Assembly: GCA_032164245.1 (NCBI GenBank)
Contig: JAVMKO010000002.1
Span: 182,968,920 to 183,032,919 of the forward strand
DNA: 64,000 nucleotides
Direction of reading: 5' to 3'
Origin: Sternotherus odoratus
Taxonomy: Eukaryota; Chordata; Testudines; Kinosternidae
In this document: piece after piece, positions 15,574-25,297 of the stretch
Position numbering within the stretch: the stretch's first letter is position 1
Layout of the letters: every line of letters starts with the position of its first letter
The notes under the pieces: generated by a model
What the model saw: only the letters and a program-made list of their open reading frames with translations
Databases searched by the model: none
Told to the model about the DNA's origin: nothing
Translations under genes and position numbers: made by a program

Positions 15574-15827
15574 TAGAGGCTTGTCTGTACGGTGTGGCAA
15601 AGCATGCCAGAGGGGTGTGATTTGTAAAGCACACTAACTGTCCTATGTAGATGCAGCTGGTGTGCTCTAAAAGGTACCTAGTTTGCTTTAACATAGTTAT
15701 GTTAGAGACTACCTTTTAGAGTGCATCAGTGGATCTACATGGGGAAATTAGCATGCAACATGTTAAGAGTGCTTTCAGTTCACACCCCTCAAATACACTT
15801 TGCTAGCATTATATAGACAAGTTCTTA
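15574..15827. mobile_element. hAT-type MITE
   Basis: Terminal repeats are TAGAGGCTTGTCTGTAC on the left and, as complement, TAAGAACTTGTCTATAT on the right. It is a 254-bp element without coding content. It abuts the target duplication of the nested hAT complex, so this stretch is a cluster of cut-and-paste insertions. Confidence 0.6.
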
Positions 15828-16189
15828 GAGTAGTGTAGCTTGGAGGTGACAAAGGTATGGAGGTCACAAATGAGAAGCCAGCCAAAGATTGAAAGAAGAT
15901 AGGTGCTATCTAGGAACACTGAAATAGAGCAGACTGTGGTTGTGTTAGATATAGGTGTTCTCAAAGCGGTATAATGTCAAACAATGCTAACAGACATCAT
16001 ATGACAGTTTATGGAGATAATTCACCTGTCTCTACCACTCCCAGTTCAAAAAGCTCTTTAAAACAATAAGCAGGCTGCAAACTTGGATTACAATAAGATT
16101 AACATTAGGTATTGACACAGGATGTGTCACAGATGTGGCCAAGGATATGTCCAGTTTAATGCTGGTAGGGTGTAATGCTAAGAATAATA

Positions 16190-16362
16190 CACTGGATCCT
16201 CGCTAAACGTGGGATTTGGGGTCCATGCACGGTACTTCGTTAACATGGGGACCACATTACCATGTTTTCCAATTAAAGTAACTAAATTTGGGATCCATGG
16301 CCGCAACCACCCTATATGTGAATTCACGCTACAAAGACATGTGTTCTAGCAAGGGTCTGCTG
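16190..16362. mobile_element. Short Tigger/pogo-like MITE with TA duplication
   Basis: It begins CACTGGATCCTCGCTAAACG and ends so that its complement reads CAGCAGACCCTTGCTAGAAC. It is flanked by TA on both sides (16188-16189 and 16363-16364), as expected for Tc1/mariner-superfamily insertions. It is 173 bp with no coding content. Its family differs from that of the larger Tigger-like elements at 20363, 40308 and 42447. Confidence 0.65.
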
Positions 16363-16364
16363 TA

Positions 16365-18910
16365 TCTCCTTTTGAAGTTGACTTTGAAATCCTACAATAT
16401 ACGTTGTTGCAGTTGGAGCTGTTTAATGTATGAGCCTCCTTTATGTGAAATGTTTATCTGGTGATCAGTATTGGAACATGCGCCAAGTGTTTTGTTGTTA
16501 TTTTTAAAGTCATTTTGTCAACGCTCCTCTTCGTAAAGAATCATGGTCTTCATTCTCCATTACGGTGGGGTTTTTTTCCTACTGGCAGATGGAGTTTTAG
16601 TACAGAGAGGGTCTTCTCTTTTCAGTGTACATTGTGATATTTTTCCAGGTCTTCCTCCAAAGTCCAATCCAGTGACATTAAATGGACAGGCCCAAACAAG
16701 ACTGAATTTTAGAAGATATACTCATTTGACAGTATGACTTTAAACAGAAATGTTCCTAGTGACACAAACATATATAATCTGTAGAAATTTAAATTACGGC
16801 AGCAGGACTATTGCAGCATGTATTTGTAAAATCATTCCAGACAGCATAATAAAATCAATAGCTACCTGCAGCCATTTAATGTATATTAAATGGCATGAAG
16901 GACTACATCATTGCTGTTAGTAGGTTAAAAGCAAAATAACAATGTATGATAGAGATGCCCTTTGAAAGCATAATAAAAGGGTGCTATTTAAAAATAGAAG
17001 CAAGCTTCTTGGAACAGATTACATCAGGTTTTAAGATGTATTGCTTGCAGACTAGAGCTTCCACAGATTGAAGCATGCCCTTGAGAGATTCCTTGTCAGC
17101 TGTTCAATTATTTTTAAGAAGTTAAAGTCTGAAATGAGATTGGGGAAATGGCTGTAAAATTAAATAAAAGGCTTTGAAACTGCTACAGATATGAAATATT
17201 TTTAAATGACCTCAAATTACTAGCTGAGACATGAAAAAGTAGATTAAGTTTAGCTGTTTACTTAACATTAATATAAATTTGAGATCACATAAGGGCATGC
17301 AGACAAAAGACTTTTATGATGGCCATCCATTAAATAGCTTCAGAGAACTATGCACAACTTTTTCTGTTTCACCACGACAGAGAAAATGAATCTAAAAACA
17401 CATTAGAAATTACCTTAAGCCAACAGAATATATAGGGTCCAATATTAATTTACTTTTTTTTACTATGCTTTGCTTTATATTAAAGTGACAATATCAAGTA
17501 ACTTATATGCCAAATTTTGATTTTTATGGTTTTTCTCATGTAAATCTAGTAATCTTAGAAATGTTATGAGATTGTTAAAAAGTTCAATGAAACACACTTT
17601 TTCAAAAAAAATTACCTTGCTGTATTTGCATCCCAAAGGGAAAACCAGAAGGTGAATCCAGGAAAAAAATGCATAGTTTATTTCCATTGTCCACACCAAG
17701 GCTTGGATCATGCAAATTGATCTCGATGGGTGGACACCGAGATCTATGTGGACCATCCTGCAAGATCAGGGCCAAAGTGAAGCACAAAAAGTAAACAAAG
17801 AAGAGAAGTTGTGGAAGTAAATTAGATTTGAAAACTCTTTCAGTTTTAATAATCTGAGGATGTTAGCAGTACAGCCAAAATATCTTTTAAAAATGTAATG
17901 GATTTTAAAAAATGAATTACAGATGGGTCTGAACTGTGAAAATTCTGCAGGAGGGAAGAGTAAACAGGAAGGGGAGTACAGCTGCTGGGAGAATGTTGTT
18001 TACATAATAAGAGGACCAAGATTTTCTCTGGTAACCACTGCCCAGAAATTTTCTCTTATCCCTTCCTACAGTGCCTGGGCACATCCATAATGTGGTCCAT
18101 CTGCTTCACTTTGTAAATGTTTTGCTGTACAGTCATATAATATAGCTTTGGTATAATTTAATTACAAAAATATGGTATACTTTGATCTGTGTTCCTCATT
18201 GCACGAGGCTATTAAAAACTAAACTGAATTAACACTGAAATATGTACTGTACTGACGAGAGAAACGATAATGTGATCTAACATGCCATTTTCCATCTTTG
18301 AATCTTATTTTTCCCTGTGTCTGATGTACCTGTGCAGATTCCAGTTGTCACTTATAGATTTTTCTTCTGGGGTGGAAGAGAAAAGTGTTTTTACAGCACT
18401 GCAGCAAGATGTATAAAGAATCTTCCTGAAATTACACATATCCTGAAAACTGTGTTATAATTACGTTATTTTGAAGGAAATGGAAATATAATTATTGGTT
18501 CATTAAACAATAACCAGGAAACTCTGAGCCATCTTTTTTTACTATTAAATATCAGCTTTGATCAGGGTTAAATTATATATTTCAGATGTTTCACTTAAAT
18601 GGGTTGAGGGGCGGTACAGTGGTAAGGCTGACATGCAAGAGACATAACATTACATGTAAATTATAATTCTTAATGAATAACCTCTCGTATTTTGTTCTAT
18701 AAAGGTTTCGGTCAACAGCTGAATTGTAAGTGCTTCTTTTCGAAGCTTACCTGTGTCCAAACTCTCTTCTGCATAAATAGTGTAACTAATGTAGCTGTCT
18801 GCTAGGGAGCCTCAGGGCCCTGGGAGACTTCTCACCTCATGATATGGAATACTCCATCTGCTCAATTAACTCCCTGAAAAAGCACAGGAACAGATCTATA
18901 CAGACACATG
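16365..18910. other. ICA1 intron, no gene recognised
   Basis: AT-rich unique-looking sequence. I find no element ends, no splice-bounded coding stretch and no RNA gene. It is one of the longer repeat-poor parts of the large intron. Confidence 0.5.
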
Positions 18911-18913
18911 CCT

Positions 18914-19105
18914 AGAACCAGAGGTGTAAGTAAGCCAGTACCAGGGCAGATCGGCTTTCCCAGGTGCAATTTAAAGGGCCTGGGGCTTCTAGCAGAGGCT
19001 GAAGCCCCAGGCTCTTTAAATTGCTGCCAGGGCCCCCGCTGCGGGAGCCTGGGGGAGGCTGCGGCGGTGCTCCCGTGGCAGTTTAAAGGGCCCGGTGCAG
19101 TAGCA
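18914..19105 (+). repeat. GC-rich interspersed repeat, copy 2
   Basis: It begins AACCAGAGGTGTAAGTAAGCC, the complement of the right end of the block at 4095-4435. It carries the same alternating modules (AATTTAAAGGGCCTGGGGCTT, CTTTAAATTGCTGCC). It ends near an A-rich tract (19122-19143). Confidence 0.55.
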
Positions 19106-19558
19106 GCGCAAGGATATATTTAACAGAAAAAGAAAAAAAAAAAGCAAGACTGATTTTTCGTATGGTCTACCTGCTTACCCTTAAAATAGGATCAATAACA
19201 GGTCCCCATATATCAAAGTACTTATCCACGTCACTGTATTATATTTTATCATGCACACGTAGACATATATTCAATTTTAAATTTTCTTAGAGACTGTCAA
19301 CTTGGATTAACAAAATTCAAAATGGTGGATTTTTCTTAACCATAGCATATGTATGTTTTTGCAGAATACATCTTTTGCAAAATCACTAAATAAAAAGAAG
19401 AATATACTGCAAGTTATTTTTGGTTGTGAAATTCAAGTTTTTTCTCTATGTTGATTTTTTCAAGTCAGTGATAACCATTAGGTGTTTTGAATCATCCAGG
19501 CCAGGTTTTTAAATAAAAAAGTCAGACAAAGTTTGAGTACAAAAATGTGCCCACACAT

Positions 19559-19740
19559 GGGGTTTAGAAGGCTACCGATCCAAGCATGCAGTTGTGGTAA
19601 TCGCTGCACAAATAAAGACCTGCGGATGTGTGCTAATTTTTGTGCTCTGATCTTGAGCTCTTAATATAAAAGCTTGCTCACAACATTCAAATAATGCTGG
19701 TTGAGTATTTTCCTCTTATTTGCAAGCTAATCTTGCTCTG
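19559..19740 (+). repeat. Unnamed repeat family, copy 1
   Basis: It shares a colinear series of blocks with 31517-31700: ATCCAAGCA, AATAAAGACCTGC beside AATGTAGACCTGC, ATGTGTGCT, ACAACATTCAAATAA, and TATTTTCCT followed by TTATTTGCAA. Both copies are on the + strand. The family is not one I can name. Confidence 0.6.
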
Positions 19741-20195
19741 AACAGTAGACTTGCTGAAAGTTTTGCTTCCTATGACAGTGGTCGAAGTTCACTGCTATTG
19801 TGTCAATGTGTTTTGCATGCTACAATAGCACATATGCTGAACTTGACTAATACTGAAACTTGTTTTTACCAGAAGAGTTTTCTGAGGTGTTCATCTAGGG
19901 TTCTTAAAGCGGAAAGATTTGACATTCTGGCAACAAAGATGGAAACAAAATATATTTGACTTTTCTTCGTCTAGATAGTCATTTAATGATTGCTCACTTG
20001 TTTATAGTTGGCATATTAATCCAATCTGTAAAAAAGTGAATAAATTCCTGACAGAAACCTTTAAATTAAAACTGTTGAGGAAAATGTTGTGTGTTCTGTT
20101 GGTTGGTTATCAAAGAACATGAGCAATTACTCTGTATTGTATTTTAACCTTTCAATGACAAAACTGATTTCATGCAAAGTTTTATCAGCGGAATG

Positions 20196-20317
20196 TAGGG
20201 TGATCAGATGTCCTGATTTTATAGGGACAGTCCCGATTTTTGGGGTGTTTCTCTTATGTGGGGTCCTATTACCACAACCAAGTCCCGATTTTTCACATTT
20301 GCTGTCTGGTCATCCTA
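20196..20317. mobile_element. 122-bp hAT MITE with perfect 8-bp target duplication
   Basis: Ends are TAGGGTGATCAGATG on the left and TCTGGTCATCCTA on the right. The perfect 8-bp duplication GCGGAATG flanks it (20188-20195 and 20318-20325). The interior has tandem-like CCTGATTTTATAGGGACAG and TCCCGATTTTT modules. The right duplication runs directly into the TG microsatellite. Confidence 0.9.
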
Positions 20318-20325
20318 GCGGAATG

Positions 20326-20326
<1 letters not shown>

Positions 20327-20362
<36 letters not shown>
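20327..20362. repeat. (TG)n followed by (TA)n microsatellite
   Basis: About 14 TG units run into TATATATA, whose last TA is the insertion target of the following Tigger-like element. A second short TG run lies at about 21396-21416. Confidence 0.95.
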
Positions 20363-21268
20363 CAGTAAACCCTCGATTTAATGGACCTCGATTTAACGGA
20401 CTTCGGATGCAACGGACAAAATTTCTAAGCAATCCATTTGTCGAGGGCTGGCTGCCGGCTCCCGGCTGCCACCCGGGTCACCGCAGCGGGCGGGCTGGCT
20501 GCCGGCTCCCGGCTGCCACCCGGGTCACGGCAGCGGGCGGGCTGGCTGCCGGCTCCCGGCTGCCACCCGGGTCACCGCAGCGGGCGGGCTGGCTGCCGGC
20601 TCCCGGCTGCCACCCGGGTCACGGCAGCGGGCGGGCTGGCTGCCGGCTCCCGGCTGCCACCCGGGTCACGGCAGCGGGCGGGCTGGCTTCTGGCTCCCGG
20701 CTGCCACCCGGGTCACGGCAGCGGGCGGGCTGGCTGCCGGTTCCCGGGTCCCGCCCGAGTCCTGCCAGCGGGCGGGCTGCCAGGTCCCGCCCGAGTCCCG
20801 CCTGCGGGCGGGCTGCCAGGTCCCGGCTCCCGCCTGCGGGCGGGCTGGCTCCCGCCCGGGTCCCACCTGCAGGTGGGCTGCCGGCTCCCGGCTCCCGCCC
20901 AGCTCCCGCCTGCGGGCGGGCGGGCTGCCGGCTCCCTGCCAGGACCCGGGCGGGCGGGCTGCCGGCTCCCTGCCAGGACCCGGGCGGGCGGGCTGCCGGC
21001 TCCCTGCCAGGACCCGGGCGGGCGGGCTGCCGGCTCCCGGCTGCCGCCCGGGTCCCAGCAGCCGGGACCCGGGCGGGCTGGCTGACGGGTCCCGGCTGCC
21101 GCCCGGGTCCCGGCAGCGGGTGGGCTGCGGAGCTGCTGCCCCGGCCCTGTGGCGGGTGGGCTGCTGCTCCGACAGCTCGTTTTTTTTTTTTTTTTATTAA
21201 ATAACGGACTTTCTGATTTAACGGACACCCCCTCACCCGAATTACTCTGTTAAATCAAGGTTTTACTG
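20363..21268 (+). mobile_element. Tigger/pogo-like MITE with GC-rich core, copy 1
   Basis: Left end CAGTAAACCCTCGATTTAA; right end, as complement, CAGTAAAACCTTGATTTAAC; TA on both sides (20361-20362 and 21269-21270). TA duplication and CAGTA-type ends point to the Tc1/mariner superfamily, Tigger/pogo branch (family inference). Subterminal parts repeat the motif GATTTAACGGAC. The 700-bp core is over 75 percent G+C by eye and is made of minisatellite-like units. No transposase is present. Long open frames on both strands are by-products of composition. Confidence 0.85.
20445..20735 (+). repeat. 47-bp minisatellite inside Tigger-like copy 1
   Basis: The marker GGGTCA recurs at 20475, 20522, 20569, 20616, 20663 and 20710, exactly 47 bp apart: six units of the form GGCTGCCACCCGGGTCAC plus CGGGCGGGCTGGCTGCCGG. 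The next repeats, near 20930-21030, are a different GGCTCCCTGCCAGGACCCG module, present three times. Confidence 0.92.
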
Positions 21269-21274
21269 TAAATT

Positions 21275-22165
21275 CACTTCCGTAAAGGATTGCCTGCGAC
21301 ATGGTTAACAAGAACTCAGCGTGTTATAATAACTGTTAAATATATCTTTGAACACCAGAGTGCTAAAAGAATTAGAACAAAAGTGTTTAAGAGGATGTGT
21401 GTGTGTGTGTGTGTGTAACATACTGTTATGTGCTGGGTGCAACCTTGTTATGGGTTGAATAAAAACTCCAAGGAGATTAGTAGGTGCAAACTCATTTCTC
21501 AGTTAACATAACTGTAAACATAAGCCCCAGCCTAAGACAAAAGGAATGTATGAATCCACTCAGGGGCTTTGGCTGACTGTTTTGGGTAGGTCTGGGTGGG
21601 AAGGGAGGGAGGCAGCTGTGGAACCCTGGTAGCTGCTCCTGGAGGAAACCTGGGGAGATATTTTTGGGTCAGTGCTGCAGATTGAAAAGATTGCTCTTGG
21701 TATTGTGAGCAAAATAATCTATTTCCTGCTATTTAATTCCTTCTGCATTCAGAGACACAAAACTCTGTACATTCTTTGTAAATAAACACAACTGGATTAA
21801 AAAAATATCCGACTACCATTAATTTCTCCTCCCAACTGGAACACCTACAGGGCCCCAAACTTTGACTAGCCACTTGAATCAAAAATACAATACCCACATG
21901 CAATTGTGGGTATGAAAAAGCTATCCAAGTGTTGCCACAGTGTAAGAGATTGACTCTTCAGGTGTCTTGTCAAAAGTAGGCATAGTCATCTAGGATAGGG
22001 CTGCATACAGTTTGGGGCTGATTGTTGATTGAGTGGTAGGGAGGACGGGGCATGGAGTTATAGCTGATATGTAAAGAGCACAAGAATAGGTATCAGACCT
22101 GGAGGAGGACAGTGCCAAGAAATCTCTGGATATTTTGAGCCAAAGCAGTGTGTAGCCCTTTTTTA
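21275..22165. other. ICA1 intron, no gene recognised
   Basis: Intron sequence with a short TG run at about 21396-21416. No bounded element or coding stretch was recognised. Confidence 0.45.
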
Positions 22166-22166
22166 T

Positions 22167-22363
22167 TAGTCTTATGTATAGCTATGCAAAAACTTCCCGT
22201 AAAGGTGGGTTTTTAACTGGTTTAAGTTAAACTAGTGCAAAACCCATGTGAACACACTCTTATTTTGGTTTAAGAATGGCTTATCAATTTAGTTTAAGTA
22301 TATCCCATACTAGCTTATGCTTAAACCCACATAAGTCATTCCTTATGCATAGCTAGGAGTCTA
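22167..22363. mobile_element. Possible MITE
   Basis: Weak terminal inverted similarity: TAGTCTTATGTATAGCTATG on the left against, as complement, TAGACTCCTAGCTATGCATA on the right. Internal blocks GGTTTAAGTTAAACTAG and GGTTTAAG/TAGTTTAAG have foldback character. No clear target duplication. Confidence 0.4.
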
Positions 22364-22599
22364 AATAGGTTTTTGCATCAGTTAATTTAAAATCAGACAC
22401 AAAAACTGATTTAAACTGCTGCAGATTTTTTATAGATCAGATGTATAAGTTCACCAAATATCTCCACTGTTCCATTTCTTTATAGTGTAGCTTGCAGTTC
22501 CCTGTGGCTATGTGGACAAGCTGTACCTTTTGCTTCGCCAAGTCTCATACATATGGTTTAACATATGAAATCATTCCGAATAAAGGCAAAGATTTTTGG

Positions 22600-22790
22600 T
22601 TCTTCGAGTGCTTGCTCATGTCCATTCCAACAAGTGTGTGCGCACCGCGCATGCACGGTTCCGGAAAGTTTTCCCCAGCGGTACCCGTAGGGTCGGCAGG
22701 GGCGACCCCTGGAGTGGCGCCCTCATGGCGATGTATATATGCCCCTGCCGACCCTCCCCCCACTCAGTTCCTTCTTCCCGCCTATGACGG
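22600..22790 (+). repeat. DIRS left inverted terminal repeat
   Basis: It runs from TTCTTCGAGTGCTTGCTCAT to about CAGTTCCTTCTTCCC. It pairs with the right repeat as inverted complement, with about one mismatch over 150 bp (CCCACTCAG against CCCGCTCAG). It contains GATGTATATATGCCCC near 22730, a possible TATA-like promoter element for the genomic transcript. Confidence 0.9.
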
Positions 22791-22931
22791 TTAGCTGGAA
22801 TCCCTCTACCTTGCGTGTATTAGCGGTATCTCGATCTATAGTTGTTCTTAGTTTAGTGTTTATAGTTAGCCTTATAGTTAGTTCTACTGTTACATTAGAA
22901 TAGAAGTTCTTAGGAAGTCATTTATCGTGTT

Positions 22932-24941
22932 ATGCCTGGGGCGCCGGGGTTTAAAACTTGCATGCACTGCGGGAAGCCCATGCCCAACAGTGACCCTCAC
23001 ACTAAGTGTCTGAAGTGCCTCGGGGAGAGTCATCTGTCGGAGCGTTGCACTATCTGCAAGGGCTTTAAACCCAGAACAAAGAAAGAAAGGGAGTCAAGAC
23101 TGAAGCTTATCCTGATGGAATCAGCATTTCAGCCTCAGGGAGATCTCCCATCCACTTCAGTTAGAAGTGCCCCAGCCTCGGTGCGGGACCCGGCGGCACC
23201 GAAGAAAGATAAGGCTCACCGGCACCGCTCCCCGCACCGCTCCGTGAGTCCGCGTCGGCACCGCTCCCAATCTCCGGTGCCGGCTAAGAAGCAAAGAGGT
23301 CGCTCCCCATCCAAAAAGGCTAAGGGGAAATCCTCCTCTACTAGGCAGACTTCGGGTCACCTGAGTGAGTCCCGTCAAGTGCCTCTACAACTTGCCTTGG
23401 TGCGTGCTCCTACGTCAAGGGACGAGGTAGCCCCGCCCGAGATGATTCAGGACCTGGCCATGCCGTCAACCCCGGACGCCTTCGAGGCAGCCAGAGAGCT
23501 GATCGAAATGGCGGGGGACGCCACTCCGGCACCGACCATACCACCGGTACCGGTGGTGCCTCAGGTGCTCATACCATCGACGGCACCGTTTACGGCTCCC
23601 GCGCCGTTGCCACCGGTTATCCCTCCGATGTCGGCTTCATCGGCACCGGTTACTCTGTCGGCACCGGCTCCAACGTCATCGCGAAGGGCCCCCACGGCAC
23701 CGTCGGTGCAGGCTCCCGCCGAGGCATACGCCCGCCCGCTGGCACCGAGGGCTTTTCCAGGGAAGCCAATGATGTTCCATCCAGTCACGGCACCGGAAGG
23801 AACGGCACCGCCATGGTCAGCGTCTGAACATTCTTCAAACTCCGATGCGGGCTCCATCCGTTCCGGCCGCACCCACCGCTCCGAGGCAGGCTCCCGACAT
23901 TCTCACAGGAGCCACTACCACTCAGCAAGCCGGCACCACTCTCGGCACCGATCTCGGCACCGCAGCGCGTCTCAGACGGCACCGTGGTCGCAGTACACTC
24001 AGGGGCCAGTACAATGGCCTGTCTGGGCACTGTGGGCGTTCCAACAGTTGCAAGGCCCACCATCCGTAACAGCATCCCTGCCCTCGGTGCCACGTGGTCC
24101 AGTATCAGCCACGATCACCAGACCACCTATAGAGGGACCTGAAGATGACCCTATGCCAGGACCATCGGGCCTGGGCAGTCACCAGTCCCTCCACTCTACA
24201 GATAGGCCGGCCGCTGAACCTGTCTTTGAGGACCCTGCACAAGGTGAACCGCAGTTCCACTCCTCTTCCTCTTCCTCTCCAGATGAGGCAGTGGCGGGTT
24301 CATCTACGGCTGGCCTACCGCCCATGGACATTAAAGGCCACCAGGGCCTCCTGCGGAGGGTTGCCCAAAACTTGAACCTCCCTGCTGAAGAGGTAACAGA
24401 GGAGGAGGATCCGACGGTGGACATACTCTCCTCTGACGGTCCGGCAAAAATTGCCCTTCCGTTTATCAAGAAGGTCCAATCCACCTCTACTGCATTGTGG
24501 CAGACCCCATCCTCAATCCCGCCAACTGCGAGAGGGGTTGAGAGGCGATACTTTGCACCCCGGACGGGGTACAAGCACCTATTCACCCATCCGGCACCTG
24601 GGTCTCTGGTGGCTGATGCCGTGAATCAAAGGGAGCGTCAGGGCCAACCGGGTCCCACCCCCAAATCGCATGATGCCAAAAAATTGTATCTGTATGGCAG
24701 GAAGGTATACTCATCAGCCGCACTACAACTACGTATAGCGAACCAGCAGGCGGCCTTAGGGCGTTATGCGTTTAACTCTTGGACGGCATTGAACAAATTC
24801 CAGGGGCAGGTACCTAAACAATCCACTCCCGAATTCACGGCCATAGTGGAAGAGAGCAAAGTGGTTTCTAGGGCTGCGTTGCAGGCCGCCCTGGACGCAG
24901 CCGACTCTGCATCCAGAACCATGGCGACGGCCATAGTATGA
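22932..24941 (+). CDS. DIRS gag-like protein, main part
   Basis: ATG at 22932 opens a 669-codon frame. The N-terminus has a cysteine cluster: CxxC at residues 10 and 13, CxxC at 26 and 29, His 34, CxxC at 39 and 42, which looks like a zinc-binding knuckle. Residues about 90-145 are Ser/Arg/Lys-rich (HRHRSPHRSVSPRRHRS), a Pro/Ala-rich middle follows, and another RS/HR-rich run lies near 315-345. The C-terminal part contains GYKHLFTHPAPGSLV and KKLYLYGRKVYSSAALQLRI, which I recognise as a conserved DIRS gag block. The frame stops at TGA 24939, overlapping ATG 24938 of the next frame. From memory of the family, gag normally continues into that frame, so this stop probably marks a one-base indel or a recoding site. 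The role in particle assembly is by analogy only. Confidence 0.85.
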   Translation: MPGAPGFKTCMHCGKPMPNSDPHTKCLKCLGESHLSERCTICKGFKPRTKKERESRLKLILMESAFQPQGDLPSTSVRSAPASVRDPAAPKKDKAHRHRSPHRSVSPRRHRSQSPVPAKKQRGRSPSKKAKGKSSSTRQTSGHLSESRQVPLQLALVRAPTSRDEVAPPEMIQDLAMPSTPDAFEAARELIEMAGDATPAPTIPPVPVVPQVLIPSTAPFTAPAPLPPVIPPMSASSAPVTLSAPAPTSSRRAPTAPSVQAPAEAYARPLAPRAFPGKPMMFHPVTAPEGTAPPWSASEHSSNSDAGSIRSGRTHRSEAGSRHSHRSHYHSASRHHSRHRSRHRSASQTAPWSQYTQGPVQWPVWALWAFQQLQGPPSVTASLPSVPRGPVSATITRPPIEGPEDDPMPGPSGLGSHQSLHSTDRPAAEPVFEDPAQGEPQFHSSSSSSPDEAVAGSSTAGLPPMDIKGHQGLLRRVAQNLNLPAEEVTEEEDPTVDILSSDGPAKIALPFIKKVQSTSTALWQTPSSIPPTARGVERRYFAPRTGYKHLFTHPAPGSLVADAVNQRERQGQPGPTPKSHDAKKLYLYGRKVYSSAALQLRIANQQAALGRYAFNSWTALNKFQGQVPKQSTPEFTAIVEESKVVSRAALQAALDAADSASRTMATAIV

Positions 24942-25297
24942 GGAGGGGAGCCTGGTTACAGGTGTCAGGGATCCCACCACCTGTCCAGGCATCCATACAA
25001 GATCTCCCCTTTGACAAACAGGGGTTATTTTCGGAGGACACTGATAAAAAGCTGCACTCTATGAAGGATTCGAGGGCCATGCTCAGATCACTCGGCCTAC
25101 ACACGCCTCAGACTAGCAGAAGACCGTTTAGACCTCCCCCAGCCCCCCCAGCCCGTCCATTCCAACAGGGGCCAAGGCGGGACCAACCCAGGAGGGGTGG
25201 CAGGGGAAATAACAGGGGTCGTCCGCGATCGTCCTCCCATAACGGCCAGCAGCAGCCGGGGCCTAGACAGCCTCCAAACGGCAGACCAAATTTTTGA
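24938..25297 (+). CDS. DIRS gag C-terminal segment in shifted frame
   Basis: A 119-codon frame begins at the ATG of the ATGA overlap. It encodes WLQVSGIPPPVQASIQDLPF, then DKKLHSMKDSRAMLRSLGLH, and ends in a Pro- and Arg/Gly-rich tail (RRGGRGNNRGRPR). The first part looks like the continuation of gag in related elements. The tail overlaps the start of the reverse-transcriptase frame by about 100 bp in another frame. It could be reached by termination-reinitiation at ATGA, by frameshifting, or be lost if the break is a mutation. Confidence 0.7.
   Translation: MRRGAWLQVSGIPPPVQASIQDLPFDKQGLFSEDTDKKLHSMKDSRAMLRSLGLHTPQTSRRPFRPPPAPPARPFQQGPRRDQPRRGGRGNNRGRPRSSSHNGQQQPGPRQPPNGRPNF

Noticed and set aside
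20089..21236. 371- and 205-codon frames over the first Tigger-like element
   Set aside because: The same compositional artefact. The frame also runs through an unrelated MITE and a microsatellite.
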